Assembly: GCA_007131945.1 (NCBI GenBank)
Contig: SLPP01000243.1
Span: 1 to 10,574 of the forward strand
Length of the DNA: 10,574 nt
From: Paracoccaceae bacterium
Lineage (GTDB): Bacteria; Pseudomonadota; Alphaproteobacteria; Rhodobacterales; Rhodobacteraceae
Direction of reading: 5' to 3'
The position numbers and the translations under genes are program-made. Below, in pieces: positions 1 to 7,615 of the stretch. Position 1 is the first letter of the stretch, and each line of letters opens with the position of its first letter. Below the pieces are notes generated by a model. The model searched no databases and was not told where the DNA came from. It saw only the letters and a list, made by a program, of their open reading frames with translations.

Positions 1-23
1 CCTAACTTAGACAACCGATCACT

Positions 24-113
24 GGAGAGGTGCCGGAGTGGTCGAACGGGGCGGTCTCGAAAACCGTTGTGGGGGTGACCCCACCCAGGGTTCGAATCCC
101 TGTCTCTCCGCCA
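24..113 (+). tRNA. tRNA-Ser (anticodon CGA)
   Basis: Complete class II serine tRNA reading UCG codons. The 7-bp acceptor stem pairs 24-30 with 103-109, ending in one G-U pair. The discriminator is G110 and the CCA end (111-113) is encoded. The anticodon stem GCGGT/ACCGT encloses the loop CTCGAAA, with anticodon CGA at 58-60. The long GC-rich variable arm (about 68-85) is the hallmark of tRNA-Ser. The T arm is CAGGG-TTCGAAT-CCCTG at 86-102. Nothing looks degraded. An intrinsic terminator lies 25 bp downstream, so the gene seems to be transcribed alone or as the last gene of a unit entering from the left. Confidence 0.97.
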
Positions 114-137
114 GATAACCTGTTGAAAAGTTTCTCC

Positions 138-165
138 CGATCCGGCTCCGGCCGGATTTTCTCGT
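138..165 (+). terminator. Rho-independent terminator of the tRNA-Ser gene
   Basis: A perfect inverted repeat TCCGGC (141-146) / GCCGGA (151-156) encloses the tetraloop TCCG. It extends by the A140-T157 pair and is followed at once by TTTTC and further T-rich sequence. This is the standard GC-stem plus U-tract layout. It sits about 25 bp after the tRNA CCA end in the right orientation to end the tRNA transcript. Confidence 0.85.
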
Positions 166-748
166 TGTTTTCGAGGTTTATGCGGGTGGGGCTGTTCACC
201 TGACTCGGGGACAGGAGGGCCAAAGGCGTTCTCTCGGGGCCGATGTTCTCTGGACCTGTTGACTGCGCCGTTTGGGTGTTCAGGTTGTAAATCATTGCAA
301 AAGAATGGGATTCTGGGGCTCCTGACCGGAATTGGTTAAGAGTCTCCTCTGCGGTGATACGGGACTGCAGTCGAACCTTGGCTGCTAATCGGGCGGATCA
401 ATCGGCGGAAGAAGGGCGGATTGCAGACGGATGCAGATGTGGCAGCGCGGTCGCAGCATCCGGCTGAAGCAGCCATTCCATCGTTGCGCCGGGAGCAGGA
501 ACTGCCGGGTTGCCGCGGGGCGCGAAGAGCCAATAGGAGGCGTTCGAGCGAGGTGCAGCAAAGGCACGGCCGCGCATGTGCAACAACGTGCTTGACCTTG
601 TACCGACTCCCTGCAAACGCAATGCGTTGTGGCGAGGTTTTTAACGAACCCGACATCCGAGCCGCAACCTCCGCGGAAGAGCCGCGCGATCGGTCATTGC
701 AGGTTTTCAGACTGACGTATGGCGTCCGGGATTCGATCGATTTCGCGC
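166..748. other. Gene-free region between tRNA-Ser and the metalloprotease gene
   Basis: I see no convincing gene in these 583 bases. Short open frames exist on both strands, but they lack ribosome binding sites, recognisable protein sequence and consistent G/C third-position bias. It holds the converging 3' ends of the rightward tRNA and the leftward operon. Small symmetric elements are present: CGCGG-AAGAG-CCGCG at 672-686, which could fold near the operon end but has no T-tract on either side, and AACGCA-A-TGCGTT at 616-628. No clear intrinsic terminator for the leftward operon is visible. The stretch around 280-330 is more AT-rich than its surroundings. No copy of the tRNA 3' end was seen that would mark an attachment-site duplication. 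Confidence 0.6.
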
Positions 749-3700
749 TCAGTGCGGAGCTCCCTCCGCCCGCATGGCCGCTGCCGGGGCGGGCGGTGGT
801 GCGCGATGGAACTCTGCGACGGGCACCGCCCAGTCGAAATCCTCGCTCAGTTGCGTTCCGTCGGCGGCGCGCAGCCGAGCGCGCAGCGTGGCGGTGTACG
901 TTTCGCCGGATGCCAACGGCGCCTCTGGCAGAAGCGTCAGCCGGTCGTTGCCGGGGGCGAGGAGCAGACGGACCGGCACCGTTGCGCCGGCCAAGTCTTT
1001 CAGGATCACATTCCCTGCCAGGCTATCGGGGTCAACAGGCTGCGCAAACGCAACACCGATCCGAGGGGCGATAACGGGCTCGGTCGGCCAGGTGGTCACG
1101 GGGCGGGGCGGGAGCGCGGGCAGCCACACCGCGACTTCGGCTTGCGCCTCGTGGAAGCCGTCCTGCACGACGACCTGGGCCGTGGGGAACGGGCCGGCCA
1201 CAAGCTCGTCGGGATCGAGCGTGACGCCGCCGGCCTCGGCCGGGACGAGGGCGCGGGTCTGCCAGGGCGCCTGCCCGGTCGCACTGTAGCGGACGAGCGC
1301 AGTGAGCGTCGCCGACCCGCTTGCCTCCCATTCCAGCCGTGCCGGGCCTTTTGACAGGTCGAGTTGGGCATCGGTCAGCGCGACCTCGGGACGCGTCGCG
1401 GGTGCCTCGCGTTCGGCAAGAACCTGGTCTCCATCGCGCAGCCGCAGGCGGACCGCGGCGGCATGATCCGGCAGCGCCACGGTGAAATCGTGCCACCATG
1501 CCGGATCGTCGGGATCGGCATGTTCCCAATGCAGGCGCATCTGCGCGCGGCTGCCGAGGTCGGGACCGAAGGGCTGTGCGGCGAGCACCGTGCCGGCCTC
1601 GTCCAGAAGTTCGGCAACCATGTCGCCGGTGCCGGTCGGCCAGTCAAAGACGGCGCGGCCGACATGGTCGATGCTGGCTGCCCGTCCCTCGGGATGAAGG
1701 CTGCCGAAGACCACGAGCGAGTCGCCACTTCCGGTTTCCGGTTCGGAGAGAGATGCACGATGCAGAAGCGCGTCGCGCGCTCCTTCCGCCGGACCCATGG
1801 CGTAGCGCAGCGCGCGCGGGCTGCGCTCGAAGGCCAGCAGCGCGCGGTCATAGGCGCCCTGCGGCATCCAGACCCAGCTTTCCGGAATAACCGCCGGCCA
1901 CATAAGCGGCGCCAGCACTCCCGGGGCTTCGGCATTTCCCTCTTCCATCGACTTGTTCCAGCCTCCGGTGCCGTCGAGGCGCATCCGGAACCCCTCGATC
2001 GAGCGGTCGAAATGCTGCCTTGGAGAATAGCGGAAGGTGCCTGCGTCGCCCGGATCGTGACTTAGTCCCAAGGCATGGCCGAATTCATGCACCAGCCCCA
2101 TCGACAGCACGTCGGCCGGAAACTCGGGCGTCAGCGGCAGGCCGACACCGCGATCACCGTAGTTGCTGAACTTCTCGTGGATGGCCATGCCGTAGCCTGC
2201 CATATCGAGCGGGTAGAAGAGCAGGATGATGTCGTCGGGCTGCGCCGAGAGGCGCATCACGTTGCGCACCCGCGTCAGTGCCCGGCGCATGACATGGATC
2301 TCGCGCGGCTCGCCGCTTAGGGTCAGTGGATCGCCACCCAGCGACTCGATCAGGTCGCTGACCCGCCAGACGCCGCTCTCGAAGGCGCGAGTTTGGTCCG
2401 GCAACCCGGCATCGACGAATTCCTCATCGATGGTGAAGCGGATTGCGCTGCTGTTAATCGGATACATCGCGGTGCCGTGGATGGGTAGCATCTGCGTGGC
2501 CAGCGTCTTCGCTCGATCGACCACCTCGAGCGCCTGGAAGCGATCGTCGAGCGGCACGCCGTCGGCCCAGGAGAAGAGTTCGAGAAAGGCGTAATGCACG
2601 AAGAGCCAGCGCGCGCGCACCGGCCAGTTGTCGAACCGGACTTCCTGCGCAATCCCGGCATGGGGATGCACGGCGGGCCATGGATCGTGCGGAGTCAACT
2701 CGAACTCGACCTCCGTCACGGGCCCGGTCCATTCCGGCACCCAGCCGAACATGTTGACCGTGTGCAGCGCGTGACGCCGCGCCGCGTCGTCGAATAGGTC
2801 CGGATGCACGATGCGGATCGCGCCCTCCTCGTCGGGGGCGCGGTCGAACTGCGCACGCAGGTTGACGATCGCCTGGTTCGTGGTGATCCGCGCTGGATAG
2901 CTCGTCACCTGCCAGTCGCGGTGGATGTCCTCGTGAAAGCGCCAGTCGAGATAGGCGCGCATGAGCGCGGGCTTGCCCATTACCAGCGGCGCGTCGCGCA
3001 CCGTCTGATAAGCGTGCAGGCGGAACGGCGGATGATCGACATGGGCGGGGGCGAAATGATCGACCTGGGTGGAAAAGCGCCAGCGCAGGTTGTCAGCGAG
3101 GTAGTCGTCGCTGTCGCGCGCCTGCACGCCGTCGGGCCCGCCCTGAACGGTGATCTCGTAGACCGTGCCGTCGCGCAGGCGCTCGTCGGGGCGGAAGGCG
3201 TAATGCGTCTCGTCCAGGACCTCGATCCGGCCAGGCAACTCGATCTCGCGCGCGTCGGGGGCCCGGGTGGTGACGCGGACTGCATCCGCGAGGCTTTCTC
3301 GCGTCACCGGGTCGGAGAAGGTGAAGGTGATCTCGGGCGCGTCGAAATGGACGTTCTCGCGCAGGTGCTCGGGCGTCCAGGCGACGAGTTCGAGCCCGTC
3401 GTAGAGGCAGCTTTCGGGATTGACCTCGTATGCCGCCGCCTCGCAGACCCAGCCGCGCAAGTTGGCGACGCGGCCGGTCGGTCGGCGTCCGTCGCTGTGA
3501 AACTCCTGCACGGTGGCGGAAAAACTGATCCGGTACGCGTTGCCCGACCTGTCGACCCGGATGCGTCCGCCCTGAACCTCGGTATAAAGGTAGTCGTCGG
3601 TGATGTCCGCGTCGGTCAACTCGGAAAAGCCGCGCGCCCGCATGCCTTCGGGCGTGGCATGGCCGAGAAGGCGGTCGAAATCGAACATGTGGTTCGCAAT

Positions 3701-4222
3701 CGGCGAGAACCCCGTCCCGCCCCCGGCATGCCCCTCGCCCGCACCGGCAAACGCCAGCCTTGCCACGGCAGGCGCGTCGTCGGGAACGAAGGCGAAGAGA
3801 TGAAACGGCCAGTCGCGCGCATCGGTGTCCAGAACGGCATGGATCTGTCGCCCGCGCGCTGCCCCCAGCGCGGTCTGGTTGAGCACGTTCAGCGCACCCG
3901 TGCCCCGAACTGTTTCGTTCCAGCTACCCGCAACCCGCATTTCCCAGACAATGCCGGCATGCGCTTCGACTGGCGAGGCGCCGAGGATCATCTCGGTAAT
4001 TGCCTCGGGTAACGTCCCCGTCCAGTCGGTACGCGCGATATCTTCCATCGATCGGATGAAACCCTCGATCGAGGAAAGATCGGGGCGAACTTCCGGCACC
4101 GGCAGATCCGATAGGTCTGGCAGTGCCTCGATCTGCTCAGGCGGGATCTCGATGGTCTGCTGCGCCGTAACAGGGCCCGTGACAAGCGCCGCAGCGAGCA
4201 GCATGTGAGAGGCGCGGATCAT
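749..4222 (-). CDS. Secreted metzincin-type zinc metalloprotease with Ig-like (Big_5/SbsA-type) domains
   Basis: A 1157-residue predicted exported zinc endopeptidase. Residues 1-20 form a signal peptide (basic start, hydrophobic LLAAAL core, VTA cleavage site before QQ). Residues about 284-386 resemble an SbsA-type Ig-like domain. Residues about 400-545 form a probable beta domain starting near GKPALMRAYL. The catalytic helix HEFGHALGLSHD covers 712-723: zinc ligands H712, H716 and H722, general base E713 and the metzincin glycine G719. M774 in APLMWP is a candidate Met-turn, 52 residues later. A second SbsA-like Ig domain lies at about 1046-1135, and the last 15 residues are Ala/Pro-rich. 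The motif fits metzincins (matrixin/serralysin-like helix), but I cannot assign a named family or substrate. The ATG overlaps the upstream TGA by 4 bp with no Shine-Dalgarno, so translation is probably coupled; an in-frame ATG at 4204 is less likely. Transcription from the upstream operon is inferred. Confidence 0.88.
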   Translation of the reverse strand: MIRASHMLLAAALVTGPVTAQQTIEIPPEQIEALPDLSDLPVPEVRPDLSSIEGFIRSMEDIARTDWTGTLPEAITEMILGASPVEAHAGIVWEMRVAGSWNETVRGTGALNVLNQTALGAARGRQIHAVLDTDARDWPFHLFAFVPDDAPAVARLAFAGAGEGHAGGGTGFSPIANHMFDFDRLLGHATPEGMRARGFSELTDADITDDYLYTEVQGGRIRVDRSGNAYRISFSATVQEFHSDGRRPTGRVANLRGWVCEAAAYEVNPESCLYDGLELVAWTPEHLRENVHFDAPEITFTFSDPVTRESLADAVRVTTRAPDAREIELPGRIEVLDETHYAFRPDERLRDGTVYEITVQGGPDGVQARDSDDYLADNLRWRFSTQVDHFAPAHVDHPPFRLHAYQTVRDAPLVMGKPALMRAYLDWRFHEDIHRDWQVTSYPARITTNQAIVNLRAQFDRAPDEEGAIRIVHPDLFDDAARRHALHTVNMFGWVPEWTGPVTEVEFELTPHDPWPAVHPHAGIAQEVRFDNWPVRARWLFVHYAFLELFSWADGVPLDDRFQALEVVDRAKTLATQMLPIHGTAMYPINSSAIRFTIDEEFVDAGLPDQTRAFESGVWRVSDLIESLGGDPLTLSGEPREIHVMRRALTRVRNVMRLSAQPDDIILLFYPLDMAGYGMAIHEKFSNYGDRGVGLPLTPEFPADVLSMGLVHEFGHALGLSHDPGDAGTFRYSPRQHFDRSIEGFRMRLDGTGGWNKSMEEGNAEAPGVLAPLMWPAVIPESWVWMPQGAYDRALLAFERSPRALRYAMGPAEGARDALLHRASLSEPETGSGDSLVVFGSLHPEGRAASIDHVGRAVFDWPTGTGDMVAELLDEAGTVLAAQPFGPDLGSRAQMRLHWEHADPDDPAWWHDFTVALPDHAAAVRLRLRDGDQVLAEREAPATRPEVALTDAQLDLSKGPARLEWEASGSATLTALVRYSATGQAPWQTRALVPAEAGGVTLDPDELVAGPFPTAQVVVQDGFHEAQAEVAVWLPALPPRPVTTWPTEPVIAPRIGVAFAQPVDPDSLAGNVILKDLAGATVPVRLLLAPGNDRLTLLPEAPLASGETYTATLRARLRAADGTQLSEDFDWAVPVAEFHRAPPPAPAAAMRAEGAPH

Positions 4223-5622
4223 TCGGCCCGGTCGGACTCGTCGGCCAGCGCGGTGTCGAACGCGCCTTCGATGCGCCGGCAATCGCCGGTATCCGGGCCT
4301 TCGTCGCGCATCATCCGGGCCCGTTCCAGCCGGCACAGCGTGGCCTCGAACCGGCCGGTGGCGTGGCCGCCGCCCGGGGTCAGGTCCAGCTGGTCGAAGG
4401 TGACGCGGGCGTCCTCCAATGCGTCCTCGGAGGTGTAGAGCAGCTCGGGGATGAAACCGCCGCTGAACTCGGCGTAGTATTCGATATCGGCCGGCATCGG
4501 TTGGCCCAGCGGCACTGCATCGGGATCGTCGAGATCGAGCCGGATGGAGAGTGCGCGCTCGCGCAGGATATTGGGGCTTTCCGGATCGAGTCCGGTGATC
4601 GAGAGCAAAGTGTAGCCCGCGCCCATGCCCGGCACGCCCATCTGCTCCATCATGCCGGCCATCGGGTTGTCCTCGCCCAGCATCTCGACCAGGTCGTCGA
4701 GTTGCTGCAACTCCTCCGCGCTGATCGCGTCGCCGGCGAGATCGCGCATCTGGCGCACGGCGTCGCCGAAGCCCGGCATCTCGAAGGTGATCCTTTCGAA
4801 ATAGGCGCTGGCACCCGCTTCGCCGCGGACGACGCCCTCAGCGGTCAGCCATTCGCGGGGCTCTCCGTCAAAGTCCGCCGAGATCGTGCCGATCACGTCG
4901 AGTGCGGCCCCGCCGCCGCGATCCGGCGCCGCGGCGTCGGGCGGCGCGGCCTCGGCAACCGGGGGCGGTGGCTCTGCCTCAGGCGACACGGGCTCGACCC
5001 GTTCAGGTGTCGTCCAGGGCATCAGCGCGCTGGTGAAGTGCAGGTCGGCCTCGCGGCAGACGCCGCCGGGGAGCAGTTGAAACTCGCCCTCGGCGCCCAG
5101 GTCCGCCTCGCAGAGCGTGCTGGCGACATGCAGGTCGATGAACGGCACCGCGCCTCCTGAAAACGCGTTGATCCGCACGTCCAGCGCACCGTTTTCCGCG
5201 CCGGCGAGCAGGGCGGTGGCGGGCTCAGGCGCGTCCTGAGGCCAGTCGGTGATCTTGAGCAGATCGGCCCGCACAAGCGCGGCATCGCCGAATTCGGTTT
5301 CGGCGGCATCGGCGGGCAGGTCGAAGCGCAGGAACAGGATCACCATCCCCTCGCGCCCGTCATCGCCGGTCTCGGGCACCACCCCTTCGAGCGTGACGCG
5401 CAGCGTTGCGCGTTGCCGCTGCCAAGTGGCCAGAGGCCGGCGCAGGCCGGCGAGCACGCCGTCATGGATCAGATAGGCCCGCGCTTCGCCGTCGACGGTG
5501 CCGCGCACATCACCCAGCCCGTCGCCGATCTGGGCCGGCGCGGCCATCGGCCAGGCGAGCGCGAGCGCGGCGCCGATGACGGAAGCGCCGATGCGGCGCG
5601 GCCGGATACCTTCAAGACACAT
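4219..5622 (-). CDS. Exported protein of unknown function with a duplicated two-cysteine module
   Basis: I do not recognise this 467-residue protein. It has a signal peptide (basic GIRPRR, hydrophobic ASVIGAALALAW, cleavage after APA near residue 30). Two related modules follow, at about 36-200 and 241-459. Each opens with a DVxGT(V/I)..DGE.R.(Y/W)L..(G)V pattern and ends with a cysteine pair: C171/C189 in the first, C430/C448 in the second, both with exactly 17 residues between, suggesting one disulfide per module in the periplasm. A Pro/Ala/Glu-rich linker joins them (about 202-234). The second module carries an extra helical, Met-rich insertion (about 284-336). The start is the ATG at 5622; a TTG at 5628 would add two residues, and neither has a clear Shine-Dalgarno. 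Its TGA overlaps the start of the metalloprotease gene, suggesting a stoichiometric partner, inhibitor or accessory factor of that enzyme. That role is inference. Confidence 0.8.
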   Translation of the reverse strand: MCLEGIRPRRIGASVIGAALALAWPMAAPAQIGDGLGDVRGTVDGEARAYLIHDGVLAGLRRPLATWQRQRATLRVTLEGVVPETGDDGREGMVILFLRFDLPADAAETEFGDAALVRADLLKITDWPQDAPEPATALLAGAENGALDVRINAFSGGAVPFIDLHVASTLCEADLGAEGEFQLLPGGVCREADLHFTSALMPWTTPERVEPVSPEAEPPPPVAEAAPPDAAAPDRGGGAALDVIGTISADFDGEPREWLTAEGVVRGEAGASAYFERITFEMPGFGDAVRQMRDLAGDAISAEELQQLDDLVEMLGEDNPMAGMMEQMGVPGMGAGYTLLSITGLDPESPNILRERALSIRLDLDDPDAVPLGQPMPADIEYYAEFSGGFIPELLYTSEDALEDARVTFDQLDLTPGGGHATGRFEATLCRLERARMMRDEGPDTGDCRRIEGAFDTALADESDRAE

Positions 5623-5683
5623 GCGCAAAGGCTAACCGGAAAGCGCGTTTCGAGCAAGCTTCGGTCCCGATGCGCGGGTGCCT

Positions 5684-5738
5684 GCGCAAGCATCTTGCGC
5701 GGACCGCGGCGTCCGCCGGGCGGCGCATGGTCCGCGCA
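5684..5738 (-). promoter_or_regulatory. Overlapping alternative hairpins in the intra-operon spacer
   Basis: The 128-bp gap between the Sel1 gene and the next gene holds two perfect inverted repeats that share bases. Hairpin A is GCGCAAG (5684-5690) / CTTGCGC (5694-5700) with a 3-nt loop. Hairpin B is TGCGCGGACC (5696-5705) / GGTCCGCGCA (5729-5738), with a 23-nt loop that contains the smaller CCGCC/GGCGG repeat at 5713-5723. Bases 5696-5700 belong to both stems, so only one can form fully. Neither is followed by a U-tract on the minus strand, so a simple intrinsic terminator is unlikely. Possible roles are attenuation, an RNase processing site or mRNA stabilisation. The structure is read directly from sequence; the function is inference. 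Confidence 0.5.
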
Positions 5739-5750
5739 TGTTCAGGGGGC

Positions 5751-6569
5751 TCAATCCTCGGCGAGCCAAGCTTCGTAGAGTTCATCGGCGCGGTCGCGTT
5801 CTTCCGGGGTCATCTCTTCCATGATCCGCATGATCGTGCGCGTCGCATCGCCGCCGCCGCGCGTCTCGGCGACAATTGTCAGGCGCAGCGCTTCCATCAA
5901 GTCGCGTTTGACCCCGCGCCCCTCCCAATAGGCGCGGCCCAGTTCGCGCATGGCGGGCCCGTAATTCGCATCGGCGGAGATGCGAAACCAGTGCAACGCG
6001 CGGTCGTCATCGTCATGGGGTCCGACGCCCTCGCGCCAGTACATCCGCGCGAGGTTGAAGGCAGCAGCGCGCCGATTGGTCTCGGCCGCCTCGCGGAAGA
6101 GCACGTAGGCGCGGTCCTCGTCTTGCTCGACGCCATGGCCGCCCAGATACAGCTCGCCCAGATCATTCATCGCCTGGGCATGGCCCTGGTCGGCGGCGCG
6201 CTGGTACCAGCGCGCGGCCTCGGCGCGGTCCTGCTCGACCCCGCGGCCCCAGCGGTAGAACCAGCCCATCCGCCACTGCACCCGCGCATCGCCCGCCTCG
6301 GCAATCGGGCGCCAGATGCGGTAAGCCTCGTCGTGGTCGCGCTCGGCCCCGCCCTCGCCGGCGCCGCGGCCCCAGAAATACATCGTGCCGAGCCAGTAGG
6401 TCGCCTCATCGTCGCCCGCCTCCGAGAGCGCCCGGAACCCGTCGAGCGCGGCAGCGTAATCACGGTCGCGGTAATGCTGCATGGCGGTGTCGAAATCCAT
6501 CGCCAGCGCCGGCAGGGCGAGCGTGGCGGCGACGGCGCCAAGGGCAATGCGGCGAAGGGTCGAAAACAT
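5751..6569 (-). CDS. Exported Sel1-like repeat (SLR) protein
   Basis: A 272-residue protein with a signal peptide (FSTLRRIALGAVAATLALPALA, cleavage after ALA23), so probably periplasmic. From about residue 37 to 237 it is a solenoid of Sel1-like helix-turn-helix repeats of 36-40 residues. Recognisable repeats begin near 55, 95, 131, 167 and 204, with signatures such as WLGTMYFWGRG, MGWFYRWGRGV, LGELYLGGHGV, LARMYWREGV and LGRAYWEGRGV, each followed by (E)A..W(F/Y)..AA. The C-terminal helix is acidic (TPEERDRADELYEAW). SLR proteins are protein-protein interaction scaffolds, often tied to envelope stress or signalling; no catalytic residues are seen. The ATG is fixed by a strong ribosome binding site 7 nt upstream. 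It lies 46 bp after the membrane-protein gene and 128 bp before the duplicated-module gene. The partner is unknown. Confidence 0.93.
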   Translation of the reverse strand: MFSTLRRIALGAVAATLALPALAMDFDTAMQHYRDRDYAAALDGFRALSEAGDDEATYWLGTMYFWGRGAGEGGAERDHDEAYRIWRPIAEAGDARVQWRMGWFYRWGRGVEQDRAEAARWYQRAADQGHAQAMNDLGELYLGGHGVEQDEDRAYVLFREAAETNRRAAAFNLARMYWREGVGPHDDDDRALHWFRISADANYGPAMRELGRAYWEGRGVKRDLMEALRLTIVAETRGGGDATRTIMRIMEEMTPEERDRADELYEAWLAED

Positions 6570-6576
6570 GGACGAA

Positions 6577-6585
6577 ACCTCCTTT
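6577..6585 (-). promoter_or_regulatory. Strong ribosome binding site of the Sel1-repeat gene
   Basis: On the minus strand the sequence is AAAGGAGGT, a nearly full anti-Shine-Dalgarno complement, 7 nt before the ATG at 6569. It is the best such site in the array and suggests that this gene is translated strongly and independently of the gene upstream. Confidence 0.85.
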
Positions 6586-6615
6586 GCAGCGACAAGGGCG
6601 AGAGCCGGGCGTGCG

Positions 6616-7596
6616 TCAAGCCTGCGTTCTCGCGCCGCGGATATCGGACGGCGCTCCGCGGGCGAGGGCCTTGTCCTTGAGTTCGCGGAACTTGCCGGAC
6701 ATCTGCTCCAGCCGCGCTTCCCATTCGGGGTCGGGGTTCTGGCCGTCGATGGCGCGGAAATAGGCCTGCATCAGGCAGGTGACGGCCAGGGGCTCCAGCA
6801 CCGCGGCCTTCACCGCCCAGGCGAGGATAATGGCGAAGACCACCCCGAGCGCCGACCAGGTGCCCGGCACGGCATTGGCCAGCACCGCCGCCGGGGCCAG
6901 CATGACGAAGAAGAGGACCGCAGCCATGCCGTAGACGAAAACCGTGATCCAGGCGGCGTTGCGCAGCATCGGGCGGTAGTTTTGCCCATAGAGCACCAGC
7001 GCCGTGCGCGCCGAGGCCCAGGGATCGGTGGCGCCGGTGCGGATCGCGTAGGCGAGGATCACCTCGTCGATGAAGCCGACCGCTATGCGCAGGAAGGCGC
7101 GCAGGATCGTCACCAATTGCCGCACGCCGGGGATGGGCAGCACGGTGAAGACGCCACGGATGAGCCCCGTGATGGCGCGCAGAACGCCCTTGATGAGTTG
7201 ATCGACCGCGAAAAGGACGCTCGCCTCGGCGAAGCGCGCCCGCACGATAGTCTGCGCATGGGCGATCTGGCCGCGGCCCTCCGGCAGCGGACGGTCGTCG
7301 ATCAGCTCGACCAGGACCGCGACATGGCCGGCCTTGACCATGTAGAGGATGTATTCGCGCAGCCAGTACATCACCAGCGCCACCGCGCCGAACCCGATCG
7401 CCCCGCCCCCGAAGGTAGCGCCGGCGCGGAACCCGTCGGTGCCCAGCGCGCCGATCCCCCAGCCCAGCCCCGCGCCCAGCGCGGTGACCAGAATATAGGC
7501 GAGCGCCGCGCCGAAATAGACCGCGATGCGCAGCAGTATGAAGGGCAATGTCTGCAAGAGCAGCGAAAAGCTGCGGCCGATCGAGAAATCCCACAT
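6616..7596 (-). CDS. Multi-pass inner-membrane protein of unknown function
   Basis: A 326-residue integral membrane protein without a cleavable signal. Hydrophobic segments lie near residues 12-48, 57-78, 213-242 and 247-273; the first may span twice, and the glycine-rich 41-75 segment is notable. Residues 105-175 form an amphipathic, Arg-containing stretch (LIKGVLRAITGLIRGVF, LVTILRAFLRIAVGFIDE). The C-terminal tail from about 283 is hydrophilic and helical (PEWEARLEQM, KFRELKDKAL), probably cytosolic. The segment FIDEVILAYAI (175-185) followed by YGQNYRPMLRNAAW (203-216) faintly recalls choline-transporter-like proteins, but this is too weak to name a family. The ATG has AGGGAGT 8 nt upstream (7605-7611). 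It lies 19 bp after the VWA gene and 46 bp before the Sel1 gene, so it is probably the membrane anchor or channel of a shared envelope system. That role is inference. Confidence 0.88.
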   Translation of the reverse strand: MWDFSIGRSFSLLLQTLPFILLRIAVYFGAALAYILVTALGAGLGWGIGALGTDGFRAGATFGGGAIGFGAVALVMYWLREYILYMVKAGHVAVLVELIDDRPLPEGRGQIAHAQTIVRARFAEASVLFAVDQLIKGVLRAITGLIRGVFTVLPIPGVRQLVTILRAFLRIAVGFIDEVILAYAIRTGATDPWASARTALVLYGQNYRPMLRNAAWITVFVYGMAAVLFFVMLAPAAVLANAVPGTWSALGVVFAIILAWAVKAAVLEPLAVTCLMQAYFRAIDGQNPDPEWEARLEQMSGKFRELKDKALARGAPSDIRGARTQA

Positions 7597-7615
7597 GACT
7601 CGTTACTCCCTGGCC

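Noticed and set aside
2..295. Minus-strand open frame of 97 codons across the tRNA gene
   Set aside because: It is antisense to the tRNA-Ser. Its GETGIRTL and VFETAPFDHSG stretches are the well-known artefact of translating the reverse complement of a serine tRNA, not a protein.
336..656. Overlapping minus-strand open frames in the left intergenic region
   Set aside because: There is no ribosome binding site, no recognisable motif, and a Cys/Ser/Arg-rich composition typical of chance translation of GC-rich DNA.
672..686. CGCGG-AAGAG-CCGCG hairpin as terminator of the leftward operon
   Set aside because: The stem is only 5 bp and no T-tract follows on the minus strand, so it is listed only as a minor element of the gene-free region.
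421..1354. Plus-strand open frames running into the 3' end of the metalloprotease gene
   Set aside because: The protein sequence is low-complexity and Arg/Ala-rich, it overlaps a well-supported gene, and no start signal is present.
2804..4012. 402-codon plus-strand open frame opposite the metalloprotease
   Set aside because: It is antisense to a gene with clear domain motifs. Long opposite-strand frames are expected in GC-rich DNA, and the translation shows no domain.
4223..4336. 38-codon N-terminal extension of the metalloprotease
   Set aside because: It overlaps the end of the upstream gene by more than 100 bp and is very Arg-rich; the ATG at 4222 begins a normal signal peptide at an ATGA junction.
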